Below the pieces are notes generated by a model, which searched no databases, was not told the DNA's origin, and saw only the letters and a program-made list of their open reading frames with translations. Positions 50,201 to 58,923 of a stretch of DNA of 64,000 nt are shown here, in pieces. Within the stretch, counting starts at the first letter, position 1; each line of letters starts with the position of its first letter. The position numbers and the translations under genes are program-made. This DNA comes from Acidobacteriota bacterium (GTDB lineage Bacteria; Acidobacteriota; Blastocatellia; Pyrinomonadales; Pyrinomonadaceae): positions 124,001 through 188,000 of the forward strand of contig JADJWI010000004.1 of NCBI GenBank assembly GCA_016716435.1. The letters are read 5' to 3'.

Positions 50201-51065
50201 ATTAATTGTGCCCTGCGGTACGATTTGAAAAGTATTCGGACTCGTCCGCGATGTATTCCCGCAAGATATTTAGATTGTCGCCGCAGTATAGGGTGTTCAT
50301 GGGAACGCGATCCGGTTTTCAGGGATATTACATTATTGGCGTTTTTGGCGCAATAACTTTTGTCGGGCAAGGGCGGCGGCGGAGCCGCTTTGGTTCGGGA
50401 CGGCTTCGGGAAAGGCGGAGCCTTTCCGCACATCATGGCGGCAAGCCGCGATCATGCATAACGCCTTTTGGAGAGGCGAGCCTCTCCGCTCTGCGATGCG
50501 GCGGAGCCGGGTTTGGATGATGGATCGGCGTGCGGGCGGAAATTTCTCTTGACCTGTATGTTGTGGGTATGATACATTCGTGTCGGTGCGGGAGAGGTGT
50601 CAACAAATTGGGATCGGTGGCTCGGGGCGAGGGGTGTTTGACATTGTTCAACTATTTAGGGGCTCGGGGCGGCCGGCGGCGGTTGCTGCGAACTTTTCCG
50701 CACCCGCCGGGCAAATCAGCCGCGTGTTTCAGTTGTTTCACTTGTTTCAGTTGTTTCACTCGTTTCAGTTGTTTCACTTGTTTCAGTTGTTTCAGAAACG
50801 CGCACTCTCCGCAAAAAATGAAACACTCCCAATGCGGAATACGCATGCGGAAGCCCGGACTCGAAGACTTCTACCACCCCGTCCGCCGAAGCGGCGGCCA
50901 CCCCTCCTAAGCAAGGAGGGGGGCTTTAGGAATGCGGAAGCCTGCGCGTCAGCAAGGGCTTATCCTCCAATGCGATCTTCGAAATCTGGAATTTGGAATC
51001 TGGAATTCCCGCAGGCCGGGACTCAAAACTCAGCAACTCCGCAACTCTGCAACTCAATGCCGAGC
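50201..51065. repeat. repeat-dense intergenic region
   Basis: No convincing gene in 865 bases. At 50370-50520 there is a chain of short hairpins with core GGCGGAGCC or GGCGAGCC (GCGGCGGAGCCGC, GGAAAGGCGGAGCCTTTCC, GGAGAGGCGAGCCTCTCC). At 50725-50796 a 9-base tandem repeat GTTTCAGTT/GTTTCACTT runs about eight times. At 50870-50922 there is an inverted copy of the CTCCCCTCCTT element, and at 50940 a copy of the GCGCGTMAGCAAGGGC word. Long frames crossing it are translated repeats. Confidence 0.75.
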
Positions 51066-51509
51066 TTAGCCGATGGCGGCTTCGGATTTGCCGCAGTGTT
51101 TGCCGAAGGCTTCGACGAGTGCCTGGGCGATGACCTGCGGCGGGCGGCCCTCGAGGTCGCGGCGCTCGAACATTTCAACGAGCTGGCCGTTCTTAAGGAA
51201 GCCGATCGCCGGCGAGGACGGTGCGTAGCCGGTAAAGAACTCGCGAGCCGTCTCGGTCGCATCAATATCGGCACCCGCAAAAACGGTGATCGCCCTGTCC
51301 GGCTTGGCTTCGCTGGCCTGCAGTGCCATCGCGATGCCCGGCCGCACGCCGCCGGCCGCACATCCGCAAACGGAGTTTACAACGACCATCAGCGTTCCGT
51401 CGGTCGCTTTTACCGCTTCGGCAACAGCTTCGCTGGACTTGGTCTCTTCGATGCCGAGGTCGGCGAGTTCGGCACGCATACCGTGGATCATTATTTCGGG
51501 ATAAGGCAT
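51066..51509 (-). CDS. BrxA/BrxB family bacilliredoxin
   Basis: A 147-residue thioredoxin-fold protein. The redox motif CGC in VVVNSVCGCAAG (about 44-55) is the hallmark of YphP/YqiW bacilliredoxins, which remove bacillithiol from oxidised proteins; in organisms without bacillithiol the role is less clear. The conserved N-terminal PEIMIHGMRAEL block is also present. ATG at 51509. Confidence 0.93.
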   Translation of the reverse strand: MPYPEIMIHGMRAELADLGIEETKSSEAVAEAVKATDGTLMVVVNSVCGCAAGGVRPGIAMALQASEAKPDRAITVFAGADIDATETAREFFTGYAPSSPAIGFLKNGQLVEMFERRDLEGRPPQVIAQALVEAFGKHCGKSEAAIG

Positions 51510-51692
51510 ATTTTCTGCTCCTCTATATCTAAATATTTAACAAGCAAGGCCGCGATTTTCAATCTTGACCTTTTTGTCAAGTATCCGAGATGGCGGCTTC
51601 GGAGTCAAGCCCGAGCCTCGCGTTTGCCCATTGGGCGCGTATCCAATAGTATTGTTGCTTGGGCCGGGCCGCTCCCGCTCAACCGTTTGCCA

Positions 51693-52250
51693 ATGGCGAT
51701 CGAAACCGAGAAAAAGTACCGACTCGATAAGCCCACAATGGTCGCGATTGCGGACAGGCTTCGGGAACTCGGCGCCGAATTTATCACCGAGCGGTTCGAG
51801 CAAAATTTCATTTACCGCAATGGCATTCCGGACGAGACCAATGCCGTTCTCCGCATCCGCAAGATCGGCGAAAGCACCTTTCTCACATATAAAGAACGCA
51901 TCAAGAACGACTCCGAGTTTAAGACCAAGATCGAACACGAGACGCTTGTCTCGGACGCCGAAGAGATGGAGTTCATCGTCGCAAAGCTCGGCTACAAGCT
52001 GGCCGTCGTTTACGAAAAGCACCGCAAGACATTTCACCTCGGCGACTGCGAGGTCGTGCTCGATGAGCTTCCCTTCGGGCAATATATGGAGATCGAGGGC
52101 GAACCCAAAGAGATACTTGAGGTCGAAAAAATGCTCGACGCCGAGGCTTATCAAGCCGAAACGCGGGGCTACTCGCGGCTGACCGTGAAATATGGCAAGG
52201 ACGAGGACGGCATCAAAACGGCCCGCTTCGGGCGAGCCCGCTCTGCCTAA
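51693..52250 (+). CDS. CYTH domain protein (class IV adenylate cyclase / triphosphatase fold)
   Basis: 185 residues from ATG 51693; the frame is open far upstream, but only as translated repeats. The CYTH signature ExExK is at E4-x-E6-x-K8 (AIETEKKY). Paired R/K-rich strands (AVLRIRKIG, LTYKERI) and acidic strands (CEVVLDELP, YMEIEGEP) complete the triphosphate tunnel. The closest type is CyaB/thiamine-triphosphatase-like. Its stop overlaps that of the convergent ppk gene by 4 bases. Confidence 0.9.
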   Translation: MAIETEKKYRLDKPTMVAIADRLRELGAEFITERFEQNFIYRNGIPDETNAVLRIRKIGESTFLTYKERIKNDSEFKTKIEHETLVSDAEEMEFIVAKLGYKLAVVYEKHRKTFHLGDCEVVLDELPFGQYMEIEGEPKEILEVEKMLDAEAYQAETRGYSRLTVKYGKDEDGIKTARFGRARSA

Positions 52251-54403
52251 AAGCTCAGGTCCTCGCCGACGAACTCCGCCTGCGAATCGACCGGCTCGGC
52301 ATTTCCTTGTGCGATTTTCTTGTAGGTCCCATCGGGCTTCAGCAATTTGGAATTGACGTTGTCGCGGAGATAAACGTCAAAGAATCGGTCGCGAAGATAG
52401 GTCTTGATCTCTTCGTCGAGCACCGGCACAACGACCTCGACGCGGCGGTCAAGATTTCGTTGCATCCAATCGGCACTGCCGAAATAGAACTCATCGGCTC
52501 CCGCATTTTTGAAGTAGAAAACGCGGCTGTGTTCGAGAAATCGCCCGACTACCGAACGAACGCGAATGTTCTCCGAAAGCCCCGGAACACCCGGCCGCAG
52601 CGAACAAATGCCGCGAATAATCAGGTCGATCTCCACTCCCGCGTTCGAAGCCTCATAAAGCGCTTCGATAAGGTCCTCATCGGTAAGGCTGTTCGCCTTC
52701 AAAATGATGCGAGCTTCCTTTCCGGCTTTTTTGTTTGCGGTCTCGCGGCGGACGAGATCGAAGAACCGCTCGCGAAGGTTTAGAGGCGCGACGAGCATTC
52801 GCCGGTAAGTATCCTGCTGCGAATATCCGGTCAGGAAATTGAAAAGATAGGTCGCATCCGCCCCGATGTCTTCATCGGCAGTGATCAGCCCTAGATCGGT
52901 ATAAAGCTTTGCGGTAAAGGGATTGTAGTTTCCGGTCGCTATGTGGACATAGCGGGCAAGCTTGTCGCGTTCGCGGCGGACGACCAGCAGCACTTTCGAG
53001 TGCGTCTTGAGCGCGTTGATGCCGTAAACGACGTGAACGCCTTCGTTCTCAAGCCGCCGTGCCCATTCTATGTTGTTCTCTTCGTCAAACCGCGCCTTGA
53101 GCTCGACAACCGCTGTGACCTGCTTTCCTAATTGGCTGGCCCGCATGAGCGAGCGAACGACAGGTGAATCCTTGCCTGTGCGGTAAAGACAGATCTTGAT
53201 CGCCTGCACATTCGGGTCTTCGGCCGCCTCAGCAAGAAAATCCGTTACCGCGGTGAATGATGTGAACGGATGATGAAGCAGAATATCCTGCTTCTTGACG
53301 GCGTCAAAAACACTTTTCTTGTCGTGAAGCACCGCCGGATGGACCGGATGAAACGGTTTGTCTTTGAGCGAAGGCCGCGGCAGCGAATAAAGCTGCATCA
53401 GGTCGGGAATATCCACAAACCCGTCGATCTTGTAAACGTCTTGATCCGTAAGGCCGATGCCCTCGGTCAGCACCTTCAGCATTCTATCCGGCATCGCCGA
53501 TGAAACCTCCAGCCTTACGGGAAAGCGAAAGCGCCGTCGCTGAAGTTCGTGTTCAAGCGTCCGCATAAGGTCGCCAGCCTCGTCTTCGCGGATCTCGATA
53601 TCTGCATCGCGGGTAACCCGAAAAAGAAACCCTTCGCCGGTCTTCATGTTCGGAAAAAGCTCCCGGGCGTTTGCCGAGATCACCTCTTCGATAAGTGTGA
53701 AACGGCCTTTCTTTTCGCTGATCGGCACGAGCCGCGGGACGCTCGGCGGCAGCTTGATGCGAGCAAACCGCTTCTGCCGGAATAGGTGACGCAGGTTCTT
53801 TTGCGTGAGCTGCCGATTGGGCTCGATGAAGATGCCGATGTTGACGCTAAGGTTCGAAATATACGGGAACGGGTGGCTCGAATCGACCGACTGCGGCGTC
53901 AAAATCGGGAAAAGGTTCTCGCGAAAATACTTGTCGAGCTTCCGACGCTCCTTTATCGGCAGCGATTTGTAAGGCTCGATGGTGACGCCGGTGGCGGCAA
54001 GCTCCGGCAGGACGGATTGCTGAAGACATGCCACCTGTTTTTTGAGCATCGGGCGGAGCCGGCGGCCGATCTCGGAAAGCTGGTCGGCGGGCATCATCCC
54101 GTCCGGCGAAGGATCGACGATGCCCTCTTCAAGCTGTTCCTTAAGGCCCGAGACACGGATCATGAAGAACTCATCGAGGTTGGTCGAGAAGATCGAAAGG
54201 AACTTGAGCCGTTCGAGCAGAGGCTGCTCCTCGTTAAGAGCCTCGTCGAGCACGCGGCGGTTGAACTCAAGCCAGCTCAACTCGCGGTTAAAAAGACGCG
54301 GTTCCTCAGGCGCGGCCATTTCGGTTTTTGGTTTCGGCCGGGCGGTCGGTTTCGGCTTTGTCGGGGTTCGTTTTCGCAAACGCGTGTTAGCTGGGCGTTC
54401 CAT
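52247..54403 (-). CDS. ppk1: polyphosphate kinase 1
   Basis: PPK1 makes polyphosphate from ATP. The 718-residue protein has a Lys/Pro-rich N-terminal extension (1-33), then RLFNRELSWLEFNRRVLDEA, the head domain, and two phospholipase-D-like domains. The autophosphorylated histidine is in ALKTHSKVLLV, and the second conserved basic/acidic block is in FYFGSADWMQRNLDRR. Length and motifs are standard. ATG at 54403. The nearby CYTH gene and the CHAD gene at 7.2 kb are functionally linked families. Confidence 0.96.
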   Translation of the reverse strand: MERPANTRLRKRTPTKPKPTARPKPKTEMAAPEEPRLFNRELSWLEFNRRVLDEALNEEQPLLERLKFLSIFSTNLDEFFMIRVSGLKEQLEEGIVDPSPDGMMPADQLSEIGRRLRPMLKKQVACLQQSVLPELAATGVTIEPYKSLPIKERRKLDKYFRENLFPILTPQSVDSSHPFPYISNLSVNIGIFIEPNRQLTQKNLRHLFRQKRFARIKLPPSVPRLVPISEKKGRFTLIEEVISANARELFPNMKTGEGFLFRVTRDADIEIREDEAGDLMRTLEHELQRRRFRFPVRLEVSSAMPDRMLKVLTEGIGLTDQDVYKIDGFVDIPDLMQLYSLPRPSLKDKPFHPVHPAVLHDKKSVFDAVKKQDILLHHPFTSFTAVTDFLAEAAEDPNVQAIKICLYRTGKDSPVVRSLMRASQLGKQVTAVVELKARFDEENNIEWARRLENEGVHVVYGINALKTHSKVLLVVRRERDKLARYVHIATGNYNPFTAKLYTDLGLITADEDIGADATYLFNFLTGYSQQDTYRRMLVAPLNLRERFFDLVRRETANKKAGKEARIILKANSLTDEDLIEALYEASNAGVEIDLIIRGICSLRPGVPGLSENIRVRSVVGRFLEHSRVFYFKNAGADEFYFGSADWMQRNLDRRVEVVVPVLDEEIKTYLRDRFFDVYLRDNVNSKLLKPDGTYKKIAQGNAEPVDSQAEFVGEDLSF

Positions 54404-54487
54404 AAGCGTAATTCTTCATTATAGACCGCCGCGACGAGTTGATGATGTTAATTCGATGTTACAGAGTTGTTACGTGCGAGACAAGGT

Positions 54488-55069
54488 TCAGGGTTTTATC
54501 GTGACCGGAGTTCCGATCGGTATCGCGTCAAAAAGTGCCTGCATTTCGTTATTCTTGAGAGCAATGCAGCCTTCCGTCCAGTCGCTTTTCTCGCCGCCGC
54601 CGTGAATGTAGATCTCGCCGCCGAGCTTCGTCTTTTGTGGAGGCATTCGCTTTTCATCGGTGGCATCGGCGATCGCTCGATGCTCCTCCTCCGAGATCAA
54701 GCCCTCGGCAAAGCCGCGTTCGGCATCTTCGCGAGACGGATAACTAATTCCGAGGGAAAGGAAGAATCGGCTTTCGGGATTCTTGGTGAAGACGTAAAAG
54801 TCACCTTCGGGCGTACGCCCGTCGCCCTCGATCGCCTTGTCGCCATCGGGAGCGAGCCCAAGCCCGATACCAAATTCAGCGATCAGCAGTTCGCCGTCAA
54901 ACACCGCGAGCTTTCGTTTTGCCTTTTCGATGACGATCCACGGTGCCTCCATAGCTGGAAACTGCACCTCGGCGTCGTTCCCGACCTGATCATTCATAAA
55001 ATATTTAGCGGCCGCGAAGATCGGCCCAAATGCAAGGAACGCTGCGGCGGCGACGATCAACTTCCTCAT
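54488..55069 (-). CDS. L,D-transpeptidase (YkuD) family protein
   Basis: From ATG 55069, which overlaps the archaemetzincin stop by one base. An N-terminal hydrophobic segment (RKLIVAAAAFLAFGPIFAAA) directs export. The catalytic motif is HGGG...TEGCIAL, with cysteine in GCI, the YkuD signature (HxxxxxxSxGC variant). RTPEGDFYVF is also typical. The protein acts on peptidoglycan or a related peptide bond in the periplasm. An in-frame start at 55147 exists but lies inside the upstream gene. Confidence 0.9.
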   Translation of the reverse strand: MRKLIVAAAAFLAFGPIFAAAKYFMNDQVGNDAEVQFPAMEAPWIVIEKAKRKLAVFDGELLIAEFGIGLGLAPDGDKAIEGDGRTPEGDFYVFTKNPESRFFLSLGISYPSREDAERGFAEGLISEEEHRAIADATDEKRMPPQKTKLGGEIYIHGGGEKSDWTEGCIALKNNEMQALFDAIPIGTPVTIKP

Positions 55070-56022
55070 CACTTCACCGCCGCCCGGACCGCATCGGCCT
55101 TCCTGCGAAATTCGCCGGCGAATTCGCTCTCCCCTTGCCGTTCCCAAAATGCGGCGAGCCTTTCATATCGCTCGGCCGGGTCGTAATTCATCGCCCAGGC
55201 GAGCTTTGCCATGCACTCGGGGCAACTATCGACCGGTCGTCTGTCCGTCTCGGCGAGGTGATTTGTGCCCGACATCAGGCATTCATACTTTGTGCAATGC
55301 CGCATCGAGAACATATGCCCGGTCTCATGCATCGCGATCTTGAGCGTACGAAACAACAGCCGGTCCTTCGGATTGTCAGCCTCAAGGATAATGTCGTCCA
55401 TCCGATAGAGCGACCAAACGCCGACCCGCCTTTCGAGCGATGCCTGCCCAAAAACGAATGACCACGTATCGCCGGGATATAAGTCATAGTTCGTGAACGC
55501 GATCAATGCCGCCGCATCATCTTTGAGCATCTTTGGAAGCACGTCATCGATGAAATGCTGTGTCCTTATCTGGTCCCGCGGCGGGTAACCGGCCTTCCGT
55601 TTGAGATCTGCGGGAACTTTGCCAAGCCCGCGGTCGGCCAAAAGCTTGACCGGCAAGCTATAGAAAGCCCGCATATATTCGGCGGTCAGCCGTATCGCCT
55701 TTCGCTGCTCGCCGGTGAACCGGCCGATCGGCTGAATGTAGATCGTGCGGCGTTGGTCGGTCGGCAATGTCGGGCCGGAGGCGATGTATTGCTCGAAGGT
55801 CTCTCCGGGCTCGCTCTGCGTTTGAAGCCAATCTCCGTCGAGGACCTTCATCGGCTTAAAGAACCCCGTTACCGCATCGCGTTGCCGCTTCAACTGCTCG
55901 GTTCGGGCGTCCGTCGGCGGCTCGGAAACAACATCAGCCGTCGGAGCATCTTGCTGTGTGCAGGAGACTGCGAAGGCCGCGGCCATCAAAAATACGGCTT
56001 GGAATGTGGAAGCCCTTTTCAT
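55069..56022 (-). CDS. archaemetzincin-type zinc metallopeptidase, lipoprotein
   Basis: 317 residues with a lipobox-like signal (AAAFAVSC). The zinc site HETGHMFSMRHC, with the downstream cysteines YECLM and CPEC, is the archaemetzincin pattern HExxHxxxxxHC...C...CxxC; the usual metzincin glycine is serine here. The second zinc-binding cysteine set is complete. The target is unknown. It is in a tight minus-strand run: NTF2-like, tsaE, this gene, L,D-transpeptidase. Confidence 0.88.
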   Translation of the reverse strand: MKRASTFQAVFLMAAAFAVSCTQQDAPTADVVSEPPTDARTEQLKRQRDAVTGFFKPMKVLDGDWLQTQSEPGETFEQYIASGPTLPTDQRRTIYIQPIGRFTGEQRKAIRLTAEYMRAFYSLPVKLLADRGLGKVPADLKRKAGYPPRDQIRTQHFIDDVLPKMLKDDAAALIAFTNYDLYPGDTWSFVFGQASLERRVGVWSLYRMDDIILEADNPKDRLLFRTLKIAMHETGHMFSMRHCTKYECLMSGTNHLAETDRRPVDSCPECMAKLAWAMNYDPAERYERLAAFWERQGESEFAGEFRRKADAVRAAVK

Positions 56023-56025
56023 ATT

Positions 56026-56460
56026 TCAACTGCTTTCGGTGATCGTTACCCGCCGCGGCCCTTCGCCGCTGCCTTCGATCGACACTTCAAACACCCGCGA
56101 CGGGAACCTATAGCCGCCGAGGCGCTCGGCCCACTCGATCATGACGACGGCATTCTCCTGTTCAACCATCTCATCCAACCCGACCCCAAAAGCGGCATCG
56201 CTGCCCTCTTCTAACCGCCAAAGATCGATGTGGTAAACGTCTAGCTCATCTGTCCGATAAAGATTGACGAGAGTAAAGCTCGGGCTCGTCACTTCATCGA
56301 TGTCGAAATCAAGGGCGTTCAATACGCCTTTTGTAAAAAGCGTCTTCCCCGCACCGAGTCCTCCATGGAGCAAGACGGCGTCACCGCCGTGGAGCTGACG
56401 GCCAAGCTCTTCGCCAAGCAGAAAGGTCGCCTCGGGCGATGGGCAAACGTGCGTTTCCAT
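56026..56460 (-). CDS. tsaE: tRNA t6A synthesis ATPase TsaE
   Basis: TsaE supports TsaB/TsaD in making N6-threonylcarbamoyladenosine in tRNA. 144 residues from ATG 56460 (the frame is open to 56640, inside the preceding gene). Walker A GGLGAGKT is at 33-40; SPSFTLVNLY, HIDLWRLE and the WAERL block are characteristic. ATG overlaps the preceding stop (TAATG). The neighbouring nnrE-D gene is a frequent companion of tsaE in bacteria. Confidence 0.95.
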   Translation of the reverse strand: METHVCPSPEATFLLGEELGRQLHGGDAVLLHGGLGAGKTLFTKGVLNALDFDIDEVTSPSFTLVNLYRTDELDVYHIDLWRLEEGSDAAFGVGLDEMVEQENAVVMIEWAERLGGYRFPSRVFEVSIEGSGEGPRRVTITESS

Positions 56461-56867
56461 TATTCGATCGGGAACCCTATCTGCGAGAACCATGAGTGCT
56501 TGTCCCAATAGCCGTGCTGCTCGATGATCTTGCCGTCGCGAAACCGAAAGAAGCCGCAGCCGCGTATCTCGAAACTCCGTCCGGTCGGCTGATGGCCCGC
56601 GAACTCGCCTGTCCAAGTTCCGCCGCCGACCCATTCCCATGCGGCCCGGTCGCCGTCACCAATAAGGTTTTCAACACGCGACCACGCATCCGGAAATGCC
56701 GCAAAGAACGCATCGTTCCCGGCCCTGATCGCGGCCTTTCCAACGTCCGGCTCGCCGATCGCCACCTGCAGGTTCACCGCGTCATCGGCGTAGCACTCCG
56801 CAACGGCATCGCCATCGCACCGCTGAAAGGCATCGATCCATTTTTGTAGAAGTTCCTTCGATTCCAT
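56460..56867 (-). CDS. SnoaL-like NTF2-fold protein
   Basis: 135 residues, no signal peptide. LQKWIDAFQRCDGDAVAECYADDAV, then WEWVGGGTWTGEFAGHQPTGRSFE and FFRFRDGKIIEQHGYWD, is the polyketide-cyclase-like SnoaL pattern. The ligand or reaction is unknown. It sits between nnrE-D and tsaE on the same strand. ATG at 56867. Confidence 0.85.
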   Translation of the reverse strand: MESKELLQKWIDAFQRCDGDAVAECYADDAVNLQVAIGEPDVGKAAIRAGNDAFFAAFPDAWSRVENLIGDGDRAAWEWVGGGTWTGEFAGHQPTGRSFEIRGCGFFRFRDGKIIEQHGYWDKHSWFSQIGFPIE

Positions 56868-56879
56868 CGTTTTTCGTAC

Positions 56880-56958
56880 CAGCTATTAGCTTTAAGCTAT
56901 TAGCTCTAAGCCAGACCTTCAGGCTAAAAGCTAACAGCTTACGGCTTACAGCTTGACA
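56880..56958. repeat. AGCTATTAGCTTTAAGC palindromic repeat
   Basis: Short inverted words (AGCTATTAGCTTT, AAGCTAACAGCTTACGGC, TTACAGCTT) fill the gap between the SnoaL-like gene and nnrE-D. They form a hairpin of interspersed-repeat type and leave no room for an ordinary promoter. Confidence 0.6.
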
Positions 56959-58647
56959 CTAATCTTTCTCTAATTCTGCAAAGACCTCCGTCAAACACTC
57001 GCGGACATCCGAGGCGGTCATCACGCGTTTGCCGAATTTCTTTTCAGCAATGTCACCTGCCATACCGGCAATGTAAACCGCCGCGACGACCGTCTCGAAA
57101 ATGTCTATCTCCATCTTCGCCGCCTGTGCGACAAACCCGGCAAGAATACCGGCAAGCGTATCGCCGTTGCCCGCTTTACCAAGGCCGGAATTCCCTGTCG
57201 GGTTGACGACAACTCGGCCGTCGGGATGGCCGATCAACACTCTTTCGCCCTTGAGCACGAGAATGACGTCGTGCGTCTGTGCGAACTCGCGAACTGCAGC
57301 GACCCGGTCTTTGATCTTGCTCCCCTCCTTACGAAGGTGGGGTGGCGGCGTTTCGCCGACGGGGTGGTTCTCTTCATCGCCAAGCAGCCGCAAAAACTCG
57401 CCCTCGTGCGGAGTCAGTATCAGTGGCGGCAAGTCGCTCCCCTCCTTACGAAGGAGGGGTGACGCTTTAGCGTCGGGGTGGTTCTCGGCAATTTCCGCGT
57501 TGAAGAACCACAGAGCTCCCGCATCAACGATCACCGGCGTGGTTCGCTCTTCAACTAGCTTTCGGACGAAGCTTTCGATCGCCTTGTTGTTGGCGTCGAG
57601 GCCGCAGCCGACCGCGATGGCATCAGCGTTCTTAAGTTCGGAGTCGTCCGCCGTTGGGTCGAGCGTTTGCAAGATGACCTCAGGCAGAATTCGGCTTGCG
57701 ATCTCGGTCTTCGTATCTGCCGGACAGGCAAGCGTCACGAGTCCAACGCCCGAACGCATCGCCGCATTCGCTGCCAAAACCGCCGCTCCGGCATAATTCT
57801 CCGACCCGGCTATCAGCAAAGCATGCCCCCGTTTGTTCTTGTACGAATTTGACGAAAACCCAGTGCGTTCAAGCCATGTCGCCGCATCTTCCCTTTCGGC
57901 TAAATAAAGCTGCGACGGCTGTTCGTCGATCAACTCCTGCGGCGAGCCGATACTCGCAACGATTAACTCACCATTGAATCGACTCGCCGGAGCTAACGCG
58001 TTGGCCGCCTTCGGAGAAGTAAACGTTACTGTCGTATCCGGAAAGAAATGCCAACTGTTTGGTCTCGATTCATCAGCACCAAGGCCGGTAGGAAGGTCAA
58101 CTGAAATCAATGCTATTTCGTGGAATCGCCGGTTCAAATTGCTCCAGAACGTTTCCAGAATAGGACCCATCGGCCCCTCCAACGGCCCCCTAAACCCTGT
58201 TCCGAATATCGAATCCACAACAGCGTCTATCCTTGTTATTGCGAAATCGTAGATAAATTCGCTAAACCAATCTCGCGATGAGGCTTCGTCTCGATTCACC
58301 TGTTCGAACCGAAAGCGATAGCCCGTTTGAGCGAGTGTTGCGACTGAATCAAAGTTTGTTCGCGCATCACCTTTGATTTCGATTACGTTACCAAACAGCA
58401 CCAAGTAAATTGACGCTCCGTTCGTCCAAAGTATCCTGGCCAACGCCGCGCCATCCCCACCATTGTTGCCTTTGCCGCAGAGGATAAGTATCCGCTTCCC
58501 CTTTACCGAGCCGCCGAGTTTTTCGGTTATGACGCGGGCGACGGCGTGGGCGGCGTTTTCCATCAGGATGATGGACGGAATTCCGTAGCGTTCCGTCGTC
58601 AGGCGATCGACCTCGCGCATTTCTGCCGCTGTGAGAACCTTCTGCAT
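56959..58647 (-). CDS. bifunctional NAD(P)H-hydrate epimerase/dehydratase with two repeat insertions
   Basis: This enzyme repairs damaged NAD(P)HX. The N-terminal epimerase (NnrE/YjeF_N) has LMENAAHAVA and GKGNNGGDGAALAR (about 45-75) and ISVDLPTGLGAD. The C-terminal ADP/ATP-dependent dehydratase (NnrD) has IAGSENYAGAA and the ATP motif NPTGNSGLGKAGNGDTLAG. Two insertions of about 18 residues each (ENHPDAKASPLLRKEGS, ENHPVGETPPPHLRKEGS) lie in loops of the dehydratase domain. They are encoded by in-frame copies of the CTCCCCTCCTT palindrome. Start ATG 58647; the frame extends to 58680. It leads the SnoaL-tsaE-archaemetzincin-transpeptidase run. Confidence 0.93.
   Translation of the reverse strand: MQKVLTAAEMREVDRLTTERYGIPSIILMENAAHAVARVITEKLGGSVKGKRILILCGKGNNGGDGAALARILWTNGASIYLVLFGNVIEIKGDARTNFDSVATLAQTGYRFRFEQVNRDEASSRDWFSEFIYDFAITRIDAVVDSIFGTGFRGPLEGPMGPILETFWSNLNRRFHEIALISVDLPTGLGADESRPNSWHFFPDTTVTFTSPKAANALAPASRFNGELIVASIGSPQELIDEQPSQLYLAEREDAATWLERTGFSSNSYKNKRGHALLIAGSENYAGAAVLAANAAMRSGVGLVTLACPADTKTEIASRILPEVILQTLDPTADDSELKNADAIAVGCGLDANNKAIESFVRKLVEERTTPVIVDAGALWFFNAEIAENHPDAKASPLLRKEGSDLPPLILTPHEGEFLRLLGDEENHPVGETPPPHLRKEGSKIKDRVAAVREFAQTHDVILVLKGERVLIGHPDGRVVVNPTGNSGLGKAGNGDTLAGILAGFVAQAAKMEIDIFETVVAAVYIAGMAGDIAEKKFGKRVMTASDVRECLTEVFAELEKD
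57319..57373 (-). repeat. palindromic element inside nnrD (copy 1)
   Basis: CTCCCCTCCTTACGAAGGTGGGG followed by a GGCGGCG/CGCCGAC stem and GGGGTGGTTCTC. Read as coding on the minus strand it gives ENHPVGETPPPHLRKEGS. Confidence 0.8.
57436..57487 (-). repeat. palindromic element inside nnrD (copy 2)
   Basis: CTCCCCTCCTTACGAAGGAGGGG followed by the GACGCTTTAGCGTC stem and GGGGTGGTTCTC. Read as coding on the minus strand it gives ENHPDAKASPLLRKEGS, in the same reading phase as copy 1. Confidence 0.8.
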
Positions 58648-58737
58648 CAACGATAATTTAGCACAGGTGCCATTCCGCAATCATCGCCGTGCGAGGTCCG
58701 GGATGACGGCAATCAGCCCCATCACATCAAAGCGCAC

Positions 58738-58768
58738 AAAAAAAGACCGCGTCCCTTTCGACGCGGCC
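58738..58768 (-). terminator. rho-independent terminator (minus strand)
   Basis: Stem GGCCGCGTC-GAAAGG-GACGCGGTC followed on the minus strand by seven T. It lies about 155 bases after the alpha/beta-hydrolase stop and most likely ends that transcript. The bases between (58769-58923) show no gene. Confidence 0.8.
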
Positions 58769-58923
58769 TAATGACCTCAAAACACTGAAAATTGCGTAAA
58801 GCTCTCCCTACCTCGTGGACCGCCTTTTGCTTGCCACTGTGCTTTACAACCGTTGTTATCCGTTCACTTAATAAAAAGGTGCATTCGCCCTGAGATTCCA
58901 AAAAGCGGAAAAGCCCGGATCAT

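Noticed and set aside
50530..51690. Long plus-strand frames leading into the CYTH gene, up to 370 extra residues.
   Set aside because: The upstream part reads through tandem and palindromic repeats and is antisense to the bacilliredoxin gene; the CYTH signature begins right after ATG 51693.
58769..58923. Possible small RNA between the hydrolase stop and its terminator.
   Set aside because: No promoter-like element or known RNA fold could be recognised; it fits a long 3' untranslated region.
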